DNA from: Zea mays
Lineage: Eukaryota > Streptophyta > Magnoliopsida > Poales > Poaceae
Direction of reading: 5' to 3'
Assembly (NCBI RefSeq): GCF_902167145.1
Contig: NC_050105.1
Coordinates: 118,499,898-118,563,897, forward strand
Length of the DNA stretch: 64,000 nt
Position 1 is the first letter of the stretch; each line of letters begins with the position of its first letter. Of this stretch, positions 13,441 to 24,794 are shown in pieces. The notes below the pieces were generated by a model that was not told the DNA's origin, ran no database searches, and saw only the letters and a program-made list of their open reading frames with translations. Made by a program: the position numbers and the translations under genes.

Positions 13441-13800
13441 TTTGAATGGACTAGAGGTAATAATTAATTGTTAAAATTAGCTAGAGACGTCTAAACAACT
13501 TAGCCAATTGTTCAACTATTAGCTGCTTTTACCTAAATACATCCAAACATCCCCACTATTAGTCTATCTAACTATTAGCTACAATCTCAACTACACATTA
13601 GTTCATTAGTTGGTTCAACTCAGTTAAAACCAGCTGATAGTTAGCCAGCTATTTGTTATCTAGCTAATCTTACCAGCAATTTTGGTTCAACTCAATTAAA
13701 ACCAGCTAATAGTTAGTCATCTATTTGTTATCTAGTTAATCTTACTAGCAATTATTTTAGCAACTAACTAGTAACTCTATTTAAACATGCCTTTAGCTAG
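13441..13800. repeat. MITE-like repeat with internal 72-bp direct duplication
   Basis: Two adjacent copies of a 72-bp unit begin with GGTTCAACTCAGTTAAAACC at 13612 and GGTTCAACTCAATTAAAACC at 13684, about 90% alike by eye. The surroundings are rich in TTAGCTA/TAGCTAA motifs that pair between the two sides (for example near 13475 and 13790), as in non-autonomous DNA elements. The element boundaries are uncertain. Confidence 0.45.
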
Positions 13801-14765
13801 GCTGTCTCCAACAGCCTTCCTATCCACCCCTGTCTCACTCACTATTTTAAATTCTATTCTATAAATAATATAGTCTACAGTGCAAATTTTATTTTATATA
13901 GTCGTATGCACCCTCTGTTGAGCCTTAGTGTGATGTGCGACGCTAGTAAAACACACGTCAGTGGAATGTGTGATCCTAGTGGAAAGTGTGACGCTGGTGG
14001 ACTACTACGTGAAATAGAAATTTAATCATTGTATTTTCCGTAACAAGAAAGGGACTTTTGCACTTGATCCCTCAAAAGAAAGTATCTTTGCTAGCAGATA
14101 TGTTTTTTTCCTTTTTTTATTTGAAAACACAACACAACAAGAAATAAACCTGGCCTCAAACGAGTCATACACTTCTATACAAACAGGGGTAAAAAATCAA
14201 GTCTAATAAAAACTATTTTGAAACTCATGGCTGAAAGGAAGTATAAAATTAGGTGCTTAAAGATGCTCCAGATGATATAATAAAGCAACTCTTGTTCTAA
14301 AAAAACAAGAATAACCAAAAGAGAAGGGAGCAAAAATAGAGCATTGTTAGTGTAAAAGTAATTCAGAGCTCAAGAAGCAACAAGCCAAAGGAGCAGAAAT
14401 TAAGGATAGTAGAGAGAGGAACTGGAAACTGCCAGTAAAGTAACTGGCACAGTAAAATTATACCCTACTCCCCCACCTTAAACTAAGGAAAAGAAAGATA
14501 ATACTAAACAAACATGATTCTTTAAGATGGGACTAGCTGGCTCAAGAAATCCATGTGAACCTCATTAAATTCAGAAAAGTATCAAGCGCTTCAATAAATC
14601 CTGAAACAGTTTTAGCATGTCTTGGGCCACCAACTGAAAAAACTGGCGACCTTAATTTGTAGCAGCCGCAAGCAAATGAAAGGTAGCGTGATTTTTTTTT
14701 TCTCTCTCTTGAAAATATATACTTAAAGCATGAAAGACAATGTTTATCAAGAGTAGAGCCACATT
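13801..14765. other. intergenic and upstream region of the small gene
   Basis: No coding frame is convincing. A GGCTGTCTCCAACAG motif at about 13800 resembles ends of other grass small elements, including those at 15954 and 16285. The last several hundred bases would form the promoter of the gene at 14866. Confidence 0.4.
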
Positions 14766-14767
14766 GC

Positions 14768-14777
14768 CTATAAATAG
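14768..14777 (+). promoter_or_regulatory. TATA box of the 109-aa gene
   Basis: CTATAAATAG lies about 90 bp before the ATG at 14866. It is a textbook plant TATA box with consensus flanks, predicting a start near 14800 and a leader of about 65 nt. Confidence 0.7.
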
Positions 14778-14865
14778 ACCTGATCAACCCTACAGTTTTT
14801 TGCACAGCAACAAGTCCTCAACTTCAAAACAATACTAGTCTTTGATCTCCTACTAGTACCTGGAT

Positions 14866-15442
14866 ATGGCTCAAGGGGGTAACAAGGGCAAGAAGGCAGT
14901 GTCACTGCGAGAGAAGAAAGATGGTGCAAATAATGCAGCCCTAGCGGCCTTAAGCAAAGAAGCAGGGGAGTATAACTCTATGGTAAGTGCCAGCGCTTCA
15001 TGGGTTCTTGATGCTCCATTACTTCTACAGATTTTAGAAATAGGTGTGTGTTGTCGCACACACTAAGTAGAAATATATGATAGATTTATGGTCTCGTTAT
15101 TGACAGATGAACAGGGTTGAAACGATGGCTGGTCCAGAGCTGAGGGAGTACGTCTCACAAAACAAACACACACTGGGTAGCAAACTGAAAGCAACAATTA
15201 AGAAGGTCAGCATCATACTGCTGGTCATACGAACTCATGATCACTAGTTCCATATATATATAGCATTATTATTAGGATAGGATATATGTCATGTAATAAG
15301 TTAATGTACATGAACTACCGTATTGCAGCTTCTACGGAAAGGTAAGCCCAATAAGAAGAGGAGGACTATGCTGCACCTGCACCCGATCGTAGGCGCCACA
15401 CTCAAATTTCATAAAGATGATGACATGCCTGGAGCTGTTTGA
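14866..15442 (+). CDS. small lysine-rich protein of unknown function (3 exons, 109 aa)
   Basis: I do not recognise the protein. The gene model rests on three facts. A good TATA box stands upstream. Three exons (14866-14982, 15107-15205, 15329-15442) have lengths that are multiples of three. Both introns have consensus ends (ATG|GTAAGT...GACAG|ATG and AAG|GTCAG...TGCAG|CTT). The product begins MAQGGNKGKKAVSLREKKDG, is strongly basic, has no signal peptide or membrane segment, and carries the cluster KGKPNKKRRT (about residues 77-86), a possible nuclear-localisation or nucleic-acid-binding patch. The C-terminus is short and mixed. It could be a young or lineage-specific gene, a captured gene fragment, or the first ORF of an unrecognised transposon. 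Confidence 0.6.
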
Positions 15443-15950
15443 TCTGCAGGAGATGCGTAAAGGGACGGACGGATAGACTGACCATGCATGCCTAGCAAGA
15501 TAATATATGTATTCACTGTTTACCATGTCGTATGGGATGGGACCGCTGTTTATGTTGTATTTGGCCGGCGCAAAACGAGTTATTATAAAGCCTCCAAGAG
15601 ATTGTCAGAGCATCACCGGGAGTCTGTAAAACATCTTTATATTTTTTTAGTAAAAAGAGAAAAAAGGTACCCCTCAAACATTTTGGTAAAAGAGATTATT
15701 AAAAATAAAATAAAAAGCTATCGAATATCCTTTCTGACTCTCAAGTTTTCAAAATTGAGAGAAACTCACTATCTGTTTTCCTTGTGGTGTTATTTTTCTC
15801 ATGAAATAGTTTGATGTTTTTGATACAAAATTGTTTAAGAAGCTATTATAGCAGACTGTTGGAGAAGGACATAATTTAAGGTTATTATTTTTCTATCAAT
15901 CTGCTAGATCTATTAGTTTAGCAAGTAAATTATACCATACGGCATACCTT
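15443..15950. other. 3' flank of the small gene, no further gene seen
   Basis: AT-rich. The first 100-200 bp may be 3' UTR. The open frame from about 15488 has no support and looks like chance. Confidence 0.4.
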
Positions 15951-15953
15951 TTA

Positions 15954-16235
15954 GAACATCTCCACCAATATCTTAAACCGGTGTCTCAAATTGAAATATA
16001 GGTCTTTACACAGAAAAATTATCCATCAGTGCCTTATTTTATTAAATTTGATCAAAAAATTATAGGACATCCTCTCAAATGCCTCAAATATACTACACTG
16101 TAGTGGGCTGCCCTATAATCTAGATTTGGAGCTTTACTGTTGCAGCAGAATATTTTGTTGGTGCCTAAATTCTATAAATTATACTTATTTTGAAATTATA
16201 GAGCATATTTATAAGTCACGTCGTTGGAGATGCTC
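15954..16235. mobile_element. Tourist-like MITE
   Basis: The terminal inverted repeats are GAACATCTCCACCAATATC on the left and the complement of GAGCATCTCCAACGACGTG on the right. Both sides are flanked by TTA (15951-15953 and 16236-16238), the 3-bp target duplication typical of Tourist/PIF-Harbinger MITEs. The length is 282 bp and the interior is AT-rich and non-coding. Confidence 0.72.
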
Positions 16236-16284
16236 TTAGATGCTGTTTGGTTAGGCCCATTAGCAGCGTGATCTAATAACACTG

Positions 16285-16606
16285 TAGCATCTCCAATAGT
16301 GCCGTAAATCAGTGTCCTATCTTCTGCTCAACCCATAAAAAACAACTCCAACAATATCCTATTTTATATATTTTCATAAAAATATAGGACACATCATGAA
16401 GTAGCCTAAATATATCAGTATCCTATCCTTGTTTTCTATATCATTATTAACATTTTCTTTCTAAATAATGTAATTTACTTCCTAAAATACATGATTTAGG
16501 GTTCTATTGTTAGAGCTCAATTTGTTTTTAGTGCCCTAGACTCGTTAAATGATGTATCATTTTAATTTTTGTGACATTATTTTGAGGCACCTTGTTGGAA
16601 ATGCTC
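16285..16606. mobile_element. second MITE of the same terminal type
   Basis: Left end TAGCATCTCCAATAGTGCC; right end, reverse complemented, GAGCATTTCCAACAAGGTGCC. The ends clearly belong to the same group as the MITE 50 bp upstream, but the interior differs and a target duplication is not clear. About 322 bp. Confidence 0.6.
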
Positions 16607-16689
16607 TTAGTTAATTATGATGCTTCTTGTTTTTTTTCAAATATGATGCCGCAACAGAAACGAAGAAAAGTCTGATGGCCAAGATTATT

Positions 16690-17090
16690 TTTGACGACCG
16701 TTATTGATACCATCACACATTAGCTTGCGTCTGACGGTGTGCATGGGTCGTTACTTCCAACGGCTCGTTGGGCCCAGCCGTCGGAAGTAATGTTACTTCC
16801 GACGACTACGGATTTTCCATTTCTCTCTCCTTCTTTCACACAGTCGTCGGCTACGCACACGCGTCGTGCTCTCGCCTGTGGACGCACGCTCCTCGTCGCC
16901 TCGCTCCCATGCGTCACGCCCTCGGCGCGCCGGACGCCATGCCCTCTACCCGACATCAGTCGGCCACGCCCTCTGCCTCGTCCGATGCCGACGCCCATGA
17001 CACCATGGCCTGTACGACACCCTCGTCCCCACCTGTGCCTCCGCCCTCGCTGGTCACCGTGGCTCAAGTGCAAAAGTAATTTAGACATGT
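16690..17090. repeat. CACTA-like subterminal repeats joined to GC-rich low-complexity DNA
   Basis: Inverted and direct copies of a TTACTTCCGACGGC-type motif occur at about 16750-16806 (AACGGCTCGTTGG, AGCCGTCGGAAGTAATG, TTACTTCCGACGAC). The same core motif fills the CACTA terminus at 48480-48830. The GC-rich part that follows (16830-17060) has overlapping open frames in several phases but no recognisable protein. It may be a captured gene fragment. Confidence 0.4.
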
Positions 17091-17289
17091 GTTGATTGAT
17101 TATTTGATTGATCGATTGTAGTTAATTTGTGTAGAAATAATTGTTTTGTATGTTAATCATTGTTTAGTGTGTTATTTTCGGCGATCAGAATGTGATTATA
17201 CAATTTATTTAGGTTGTTTTAGTTCATTTAGGGGTCCTTAGATAACCTAAATTTGTAATTGATCCCTATTAATGGTTATAACGAGATAA

Positions 17290-18365
17290 AATGTAAACCA
17301 AATAAGGGAGATGAGCTCGAGATGAGTTCTCTTGCACTTATTGCTCTTATAGATACAAAATTAACTTAGCAAGCAACTCAAGTGATTTAGAATTAGAGAT
17401 CGAAACATGAGAACTTATAGGGAGGAGAGGGAAGAACAAATCGCAACAAAGGTAAGAACACACAAAAGGCACACACAATTTGTTTTACCAGAGTTTGGTT
17501 TCAAAGAATCTACGTCTCTGTTGAGGTGTCACAAAGGACGAGGTCTCTCTCAACCCTCTCAAGCGACCCAACGATCAAGCTTGAGCCCTTAGATCTTTGA
17601 TGATGTGAGATAGTCCCCACAAGATTCTCCACAAGACAGATCCTCTTGTTAGCCTTTATAATAGAGAATCACCAAAACAAGAGCAAGAACACATCAACAC
17701 AACACCAAAAATGCAGATAACAAGACCACACTTCTCACTAGAATGAGTATCTCTACTCAAATTGGGTGTTTGGATCTCTTAGAATGGCTCGAAGGTGTTG
17801 CATAAATGTTTGGGAATGAAGCACACCTGTAGTGGTGATTGATGTGTCGAATGGGTTGTTTGAAGGGGTATTTATGGCCCCAAACCTCTCAAAGAGCCAT
17901 TGGATTGATTGCTGGCACCAGACTAGTTCTGTGTACCAACGGACATCCAACAATCACCTTAATCAACGAGACCTTGCCTTTCCAGGTGGCACTAGACTGG
18001 TTCGGTGGGCCACCGGACCCCGTCACGTAGTTGGCACGTCAACTAGCCATTGGAGTTGACTGTTGAACCTTGAAGTAGCCGTAGAACCCATGTGGTCTAG
18101 TGGCACACCGGACTGAGAAGGTGTGCTGAGGTCTTCAACTTCACATTTACTACCCTTTCTGCGCAATTGGTTCGGTGCCAACCAAGATCTTCAAATAATT
18201 CTCTCTGTGTAAGTGGTCTAGCACCACCGGACTGATTCGATGCGCTAGGACACCGAAGAACTCCTGCAAACCTCTTTATGAACTAGGTCTAATGCGCCAC
18301 AGACCTGCTGAGTTGAAGTTCAAATTGGCACATCTTGTTCAATTTGATTTGGCTTTCTTTGAGAG
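17290..18365 (-). mobile_element. decayed copia LTR remnant
   Basis: It aligns by eye, with many changes, to the Opie-like LTR at 31167-32472. The shared landmarks are the TTTTACCAGAGTTTGGTTTC stretch, a GTTGAGGTGTCACAAAGG stretch, a TATTTATGGCCCCAA segment (the minus-strand TATA region) and several CACCGGACT motifs. Its orientation implies an element on the minus strand. The ends are too worn to place. Confidence 0.6.
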
Positions 18366-18429
18366 TGCTCCCATGACTTAGACAATCATTTCTAGCGACT
18401 GTCTAACTAGTCTAAGTTATGGATCTTGA

Positions 18430-19400
18430 CCTAAAAATGTTTGTTCCATAAAATCTACAAGATGCTAGCATTTCTTCTATTTCACTTCAACTTATTGCGT
18501 GTGTTACACGTGAAATCACTCTAAGTATCTAAGTTTCAAAATAATAAAAACTTCACTATCATTTTCATGTGGGGACTTGAGGTTATCTTCGTATAGAATG
18601 TTTATTAGTTTTGGTATCTTATTTGTAATTTTCAGTCAAAACTAGAATATTTTATAAATTTAATTATATTTTTGTAATTTCTGCAGAAAGGAATTAATAA
18701 TACACAAATAGCCTAAAAAATCATAAAATTTTACGGAGGCACAACATATGTCCACATGTAATCTTAAAAATGTTTGGACCATAAAATCCACAAGATACCT
18801 GCGTTTCTTTCATATCACTTCCACTTATTGCGTGAGCTAAACGTGAAATCACTTTATGTATCAAGTTTCAACATAATCAATAATTTACTTTATTATTTTC
18901 ATATGGGGACTTGATTATCTTCGTATAAAATGTTTATTAGTTTTAGTAACTTATTTGCAATTTTTTATCAAAACTAGAACATTTTTATGAATTTAATTGC
19001 ATTATGATGATTTTCCGCAAAAAAATAATAATACACAAATAGCCTTAGAAATTCATGAAATTTTACGGAGGCCTAAGACTATCTCCAATAGCTTACACAT
19101 CCCAATCCCTATATTCAAACTCCACACTACTAGCAGTATAGTCTACAATACAAAATAATGCAAAATAGTGTTTTGGGTGATCATATGGGTAAACAGATGG
19201 ACATGGTGTAAGCATAACATATGTCCACACATAGTCCTCAAAAACATTTTGACTATAAAATCCATAAGATGCTAGTGTTTATTCCATTTCACTTTTACAT
19301 ATTGTGTGAGTTACACGTGAAATCACTCTAAGTATCCAAGTTTTAACATAATCAATACTTTACTTTATGTGGACTTAAGGAGTGGCTAAATAATTACAAT
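18430..19400. repeat. old tandem repeat, unit about 333 bp
   Basis: Two successive units start at about 18430 and 18763. Shared landmarks are AAAATGTTTG, CATAAAATC.ACAAGAT, TTACACGTGAAATCACT (variant in unit two) and GAAATTTTACGGAGGC at unit ends. A third, interrupted copy begins near 19229. The units are roughly 80-85% alike, so the array is old. No coding content was seen. Confidence 0.6.
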
Positions 19401-20890
19401 AATTGTCATGTGTGTGGAATGGTGTATTACACGGTATCTGACAAAGAAAATTCGTTACAGACATTATCCATGTTTGACTAGTTCCGTATTTGACACATGG
19501 TATCTATATTTGCATTCTAGAACATCCATATTTGTGTTCATATCCGATGTTATCAATATTCGAATTCGAATCTGAATAAAAATATGAAAATTTTATTGTT
19601 ATGTTGCCATATTGTCCTATGCAACATTTCTTTGTAACTGTTTTATATGTGAACTAAACTGTAGTGAATGATAAGCAATTCATGCACTATTCGACAAATA
19701 TCCGATATCTGACTAAATAATATCCATGTCCGTCACTTATCCGCTCGAATAAATATCCAAATCTTGTTTCCGTACTCGCCCCATTTCTAACTATTTGTAT
19801 CCGATCCGGAATTCGATTGAAATACATTAGGGTTGGATACAGGATAACCTACTATCCGTCCATATCCGTCCCGTTTTCACCCCTACAAAAGTGTGTGAAG
19901 AAGCTCAACTTGGGCTCAAACTTGACCAGAAAATAGACTTAAATTTCAAGTATCATTGCATATACATGAAGTTGTTCGATCATTTCTCTTATCAAGTTTG
20001 AGTAATTTTTCTGGTCATCATCAATAGGGGGAGTATTCAATGCTCAAAATGTTTATAACCTCTACTAAAATAACCATAAGGTGATCTCTTACCCTTTTTA
20101 ATTGATTATTTTCATAAAACATATTTAGCCCAAGGAAAATTATTTTGAGAAATTGAGGGTTTGAGAGCGATCACTCACACTAACCCCAAATTATGTTTAT
20201 TTGGTCTTTATTGAAGTTGGGACATGGTTGGGGTGGGGAAGGAATAAATAAGTTCAAACAAATATCAAAATTTTAGGCAATATACTATAGCATCAGCTGA
20301 TGACCCCTTGGTCAAAACTATGCATAAAATAGTGATATCGGCCTGCTCGATGATTGTGCTTCACTTGGTATCGAACTAGTCCAACGATATTGTTTGTGTT
20401 ACTGTGTCTTTACACATTATCACTATATCATCTGATGAGGGTGTCTCTGTGGGTGTAAAACTAGTCTAACGGTGATATACAATGCTACCGTGTCAGTTCC
20501 ATAGTTCCACCATACCATTCAAACTAATATTGGCACAAGGTCAAATGGCTAGATGACTTAAGATTGGCACATGTTATGAGATGATATTGTGTAGATAATG
20601 TGAAGTTTCATTCCAACTTCTTGACTTGATGAGTGTAATATCTTTCGAATTGCAAGTCAAGCTTATAATGCATCTTGAAGTACCTCTCAAAGCTATCAAG
20701 CACTCTTTGGTATCCAATACATGTTGGGTCTTACCAGGTTAGTCAATAAGTACTTAGGGATCCAAATGGTCGTTGGGCTAGCATACGACAAATCAATTAC
20801 CAGCATAAGCATTATTTCTAGGTTTAATAAGCATGTTATAAGTATTTGAATTGTTTGGCTTAGGAATATTATCATTGGGACAATCTTGAT
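19401..20890. other. intergenic, AT-rich, probably retrotransposon debris
   Basis: No ORF, LTR or terminal repeat can be assigned. It lies between a decayed copia LTR and copia gag remains, so it may be remnant internal sequence of that element. Confidence 0.35.
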
Positions 20891-20899
20891 TAGGTGTAC

Positions 20900-22060
20900 C
20901 TTTCTTCTACAAGTGTAGCAAATGTGATCCTTCTTATTCGTAGCTTCATTCTTTGCTTGTTGTACACTTGCAAGTGACTAGGCCAAGCTTTTGGTGCTTG
21001 AGTGCTTTTGGCTCTTGTTATGCTAGGTTACAGTTGTTTTGTTGTATCCATCATTGTCATCTTGGTGGAGGCAACTTACTAACCTCAACCCAATCCGTCC
21101 AATTCTTGTATGAACACATAGCAATCTCATGCCCATACTTGTTGCACCCATAGCACATTCTCTTTTTTCTTCTTTTGCTCTTGCTAACATTGTCATAACT
21201 AGATTGTGATCCTTAAGTTGGGATTTAGAGCAAGCATGTTTTGAACCCTTCTCAAGCTTGTTGACCATGTTCTCACGATTACCTTGAGAACCTTGTCCTT
21301 TCTCCTTACCCTTCAATCATATCACATTTCTCTTTAATATTTCTACTTCTTCCTTGAAACTCTTATTTTTCTTTTGTGACATATCATCACTATTTTTACA
21401 AGTACATGTTTGGTTTGCTTGAGAGACACACTTATTAGCACATAAAATATTGAATTTATATGGTGAACAAGTGTGTGTGTAAATGAGGTTGGGATGATTT
21501 TACTAAAGCAATCACAACCTCATGAGCCACCCCAAACATAATATGTGAGTCCACTAATTTTTCATGTAAACACTTGATCTCAACATAGTTGGCTTGTAGG
21601 ATCCCATACTTGCTTGAGAGCTCACTTAGTTTTTCCTTAATCTCAATGTTGTATTTCTCTAGTTGAGAAACACTAGAAGAAGAGTTAGTAGCTAAAGCAT
21701 GCTTAATTAACAACTTTTCATACTAAATATTGTCTTTTAGGTCATTCCTCTTGTTCTCATTCTATCACTCTAGTTCATCATTCTTCTCAACTAGCTTCAT
21801 GAATATGAGCCTGTCTTTGTCGCTTAGATGATCAAGAGGGTAGCTAACATCAATTTCAATGTCACTCTCCTCCTCCTCCTCGTCCCTTCTTCTTCTTCTT
21901 TGGTCCAAATAAGATGAGAATCCTCAAGTGTCTCTCCATCATCAAAGATAATATCTTCGATAAGCTCTCGACACATTGTTCTCAGCAACACATTAATAGC
22001 TTGAGTGATGAGTTGGAAACATGCATCTTTCATAATGGTTGTAACCACAACTCTCTAAAT
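20900..22060 (-). pseudogene. decayed copia gag remnant
   Basis: The minus strand reads, across several frames, as the C-terminal part of a copia gag. A CYGCNKYGHEIA-like zinc knuckle lies near 21130, followed by a coiled-coil stretch (about 21456-21713: QLEKYNIEIKEKLSELSSKY) of the kind seen in the Opie-like gag at 36-39 kb. Orientation agrees with the LTR remnant at 17.3-18.4 kb, so both may come from one ancient insertion. Confidence 0.6.
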
Positions 22061-22830
22061 AAATGGACCCATGGACCTAAATATATCGAGAACATGGATT
22101 TACCAAGAAGCCATCCTCACGGAGTAGGTCAAACGGTACCGCACACAAAGTTGACATCGTTTCTCGCAATTGGTTAAGTTCGGTTGTGATTCCTAGGTTT
22201 GATATCAACTCAAAGAACCGAGATACCGTTTAAAGTAATGGACAATCATATTAAGTCATCTCCAAAAAAACAATCCATTTCACTAAAATTTCAAGGTGTG
22301 AACACAAACTTTTTAAATTCAACACATGTTATAACAATTTTGTTAATATTGGGTTATATCGGATGAATTTGGACATAAGTGCAATTAGAATGGACATTAA
22401 TCATTTTGTATAAGGATATGTTTGGTTTTGAATTTTTCTCTTAGGTTTCAATTAGATTTATCTATATGGATTTGGGTGCTAATCCGTTGCCACCTCTGAT
22501 GCAACCAAGAGACAATAATAAACGGACAAAGATGTGCTTAGCTTGATCATTGCTATCTCTCGCAGATAATTTTCCCCCTTTATACTGTCAATGTCATCCA
22601 TCCTCGATCGATGTTGTCTTCCATCCTGACCATCACATTCGGGTAAGCTAGTTGCAAGTCATAGATCTCGATTGGAGGACACAGCCGAGATAGAATAGAA
22701 CTCGTCAGATCTGCAACGTACGCCGTTGTTCCCTCTTCATCGCCGCAGAAAAAAAGCTGATCGGCCAACAACAACAATTGCATTGCATGATTGATCTGTC
22801 GTGTCGATGACTCAAAAAGCATCGTCCTGT
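22061..22830. other. intergenic; unassigned minus-strand 80-codon frame
   Basis: A frame at 22822-22580 (minus) encodes 80 residues beginning MLFESSTRQINHAM. It is not recognised and has no promoter or splice support; it could be a gene fragment. The rest is featureless. Confidence 0.35.
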
Positions 22831-22836
22831 GCTCTG

Positions 22837-22846
22837 TCTATAAGTA
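22837..22846 (+). promoter_or_regulatory. possible TATA box of the monooxygenase gene
   Basis: TCTATAAGTA lies about 220 bp before the ATG at 23064. It is the only TATA-like site in a suitable position. It would give a leader near 190 nt that contains an out-of-frame ATG at 22911. Confidence 0.45.
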
Positions 22847-23063
22847 ACAAGTGGTCACTGACAAAAGGTCCTTTTATTTTGTTTGTCACTCGTTTACATC
22901 CACTTTCCGACATGGCACGCACATCGATGATGCCAAAATTAGCGCCCCGCCACCCCCTGCTGCGCGCGGTGAGCATAGCACTCCTCCAATCCTCCTATCT
23001 GCTGCACGTACGAGCTACCCCGGGCAGCTGTCCAGGGCCACGCTTCCCACGCCCGAACGATCG

Positions 23064-24794
23064 ATGGCCAGTGGCGGCGGCAACGCGGCGGCGGACGCCA
23101 AGCACGTCGATGCGGAGGTCGTCATCGTGGGCGGCGGCATCGCGGGGCTGGCGACGGCGCTGGCGCTCCGGCGGGCGGGCGCGGCGCGGCGCGTGCTGGT
23201 GCTGGAGCGCCACGCGGGGCATCGTGCCACCGGCGCCGCGCTCACCATCTTCCCCAACGGCTGGTTCGCGCTGCGCGCGCTCGGCGTCGCGCACAAGCTC
23301 GCCTCCCGCTACGACGCCTACGAAACGTGCGTGCGCCCCGTCGCCGTCGCCGTCGCCCATGCTTGCTCTCGACTGACCTGCTGAATCGCATGGCTGCCCA
23401 CAGATCCAGGGTGACCAATCTCGAGACCGGGGCGACGCAGGTGTTTCGCTTTGCCGGCAACAAGAACAAGTGAGTCCATCGGTTCCTGCGAATTCCAATC
23501 CTATGACTCGTCACGGAGCCACGTTGGCGGCAGCGACCAACGAGCCATGCAGCTCAAGAAATTCGTCGGATTTTGTGTGATTTTGGTTTGAAATGCCTGG
23601 TTTCTTGGCTGAACTGAACATTTTTTTTTTAAAAAAAACAACAAGGGGCGAAGAAGTCAGAGTGAGGGCGCTTGACAGGAAGGCGCTGCTGGAGGCGCTC
23701 GCGGAGGAGCTGCCGCCGGGCACCGTCCGTTTCTCGTCCAAGGTCGTCTCCATCGACACCGAGCGAGCAGCCGGCGACTCGTCGGTGACCGTCGTCCTTG
23801 GATTGGACGACGGCACGGTGATCCGAGCCAAGGTACACCAAGGCAGCGTTCGCAAGAACTCGACAGACAAGAAAAGGAGGCATGGTTCTTAGTTTTCCTT
23901 GTACACGTTATCAGGTCTTGATCGGGTGTGACGGCGTGCACTCGGTGGTGGCGCGGTGGCTGGGCCTGTCGGAACCGGCGAGCTCGGGCCGGTCTGCCGT
24001 CCGCGGGCTCTCCGTCTTCCCTGGCGGGCACGGCGTAAAGCGGGAGCTCCGGCAGTTCCTATCGGAGGGTCTCAGAGCCGGCATGGTGCCCATCAGCGAC
24101 ACCGACATCTACTGGTTCCTCGTCAACAACACGGTCGCCGCAGGCAAGTGAAGTCACTGCCGCATGCCACTTCGGTGCCAGTCCTTCAGAGCTCAGCTCA
24201 GACGCGCGCGTGCTGGTGGTGCCTGCGTTTGCAGAGAAAGAAGCCGCCGGGGACCCGGTGAAGACCCTGCTCGAGGTGACCGACAACCTGGCCAGGCACA
24301 TGCCAGCGGAGTACCTGGACGTGGTGCGCCACTCCGACCACGGCAACCTCTCGTGGGCGCCGCTCCTGTACCGCAACCCGGTGTCCGTCCTCCTGGGCCC
24401 CGCGGCTCGCGGGCCCGTCACGGTGGCCGGCGACGCGTTCCATCCCATGACGCCCGACATGGCGCAGGGCGGGTGCTCCGCGCTGGAGGACGCGGTGGTG
24501 CTCGCCCGGGCGCTGTCGCGTGAGGCGACGCCGGCCGAGGGCGTGTCCGCGTACGTGGCGCAGCGGCGGTGGCGCGCTGCCTGGCTGGTCGCCGGAGCCT
24601 ACCTGTCGGGGTGGATCCAGCAGGGCGGGACCAACGTCGGCGGCGTGCGCGGCCGCCTGGTGAAGGTGTTCCGGGACTGGATCTTCTACAGGTTCGTGTT
24701 CCCCCGGCTCGCGGACACCATGTGGTTCGACTGCGGCGACCTCACGCCGCCGCCGCCCACGGCAGCAGTAGGCAAGAGCCACCACATCGAGTGA
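23064..24794 (+). CDS. FAD-dependent monooxygenase, CTF2/MO1-like (5 exons, 434 aa)
   Basis: Flavoprotein hydroxylase of the plant family related to zeaxanthin epoxidase and salicylate hydroxylase (Arabidopsis MO1 and CTF2 type). The substrate is unknown. Exons are 23064-23326, 23404-23469, 23646-23832, 23915-24143 and 24235-24794, together 1305 nt with phases joining cleanly. FAD-binding motifs are the N-terminal GXGXXG (VVIVGGGIAGLATALALRRAG, residues about 17-37), the DG motif (IGCDGVHSVVARWLGL) and the GD motif (VAGDAFHPMTPDMAQGG). ATG 23064 is the first in-frame ATG; the frame is open upstream but without one. There is no obvious membrane segment. Intron 4 uses a GC donor (CAG|GCAAGT). 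Very high GC3, usual for grass genes of this class. It appears intact. Confidence 0.92.

Noticed and set aside
16739..17095. Three overlapping frames in GC-rich DNA as a gene
   Set aside because: All are low complexity, mutually exclusive and without recognisable domains.
22801..23376. 191-codon frame overlapping the first monooxygenase exon
   Set aside because: It starts at a non-ATG codon and does not continue through the exon junctions. The FAD motif lies in the other frame.
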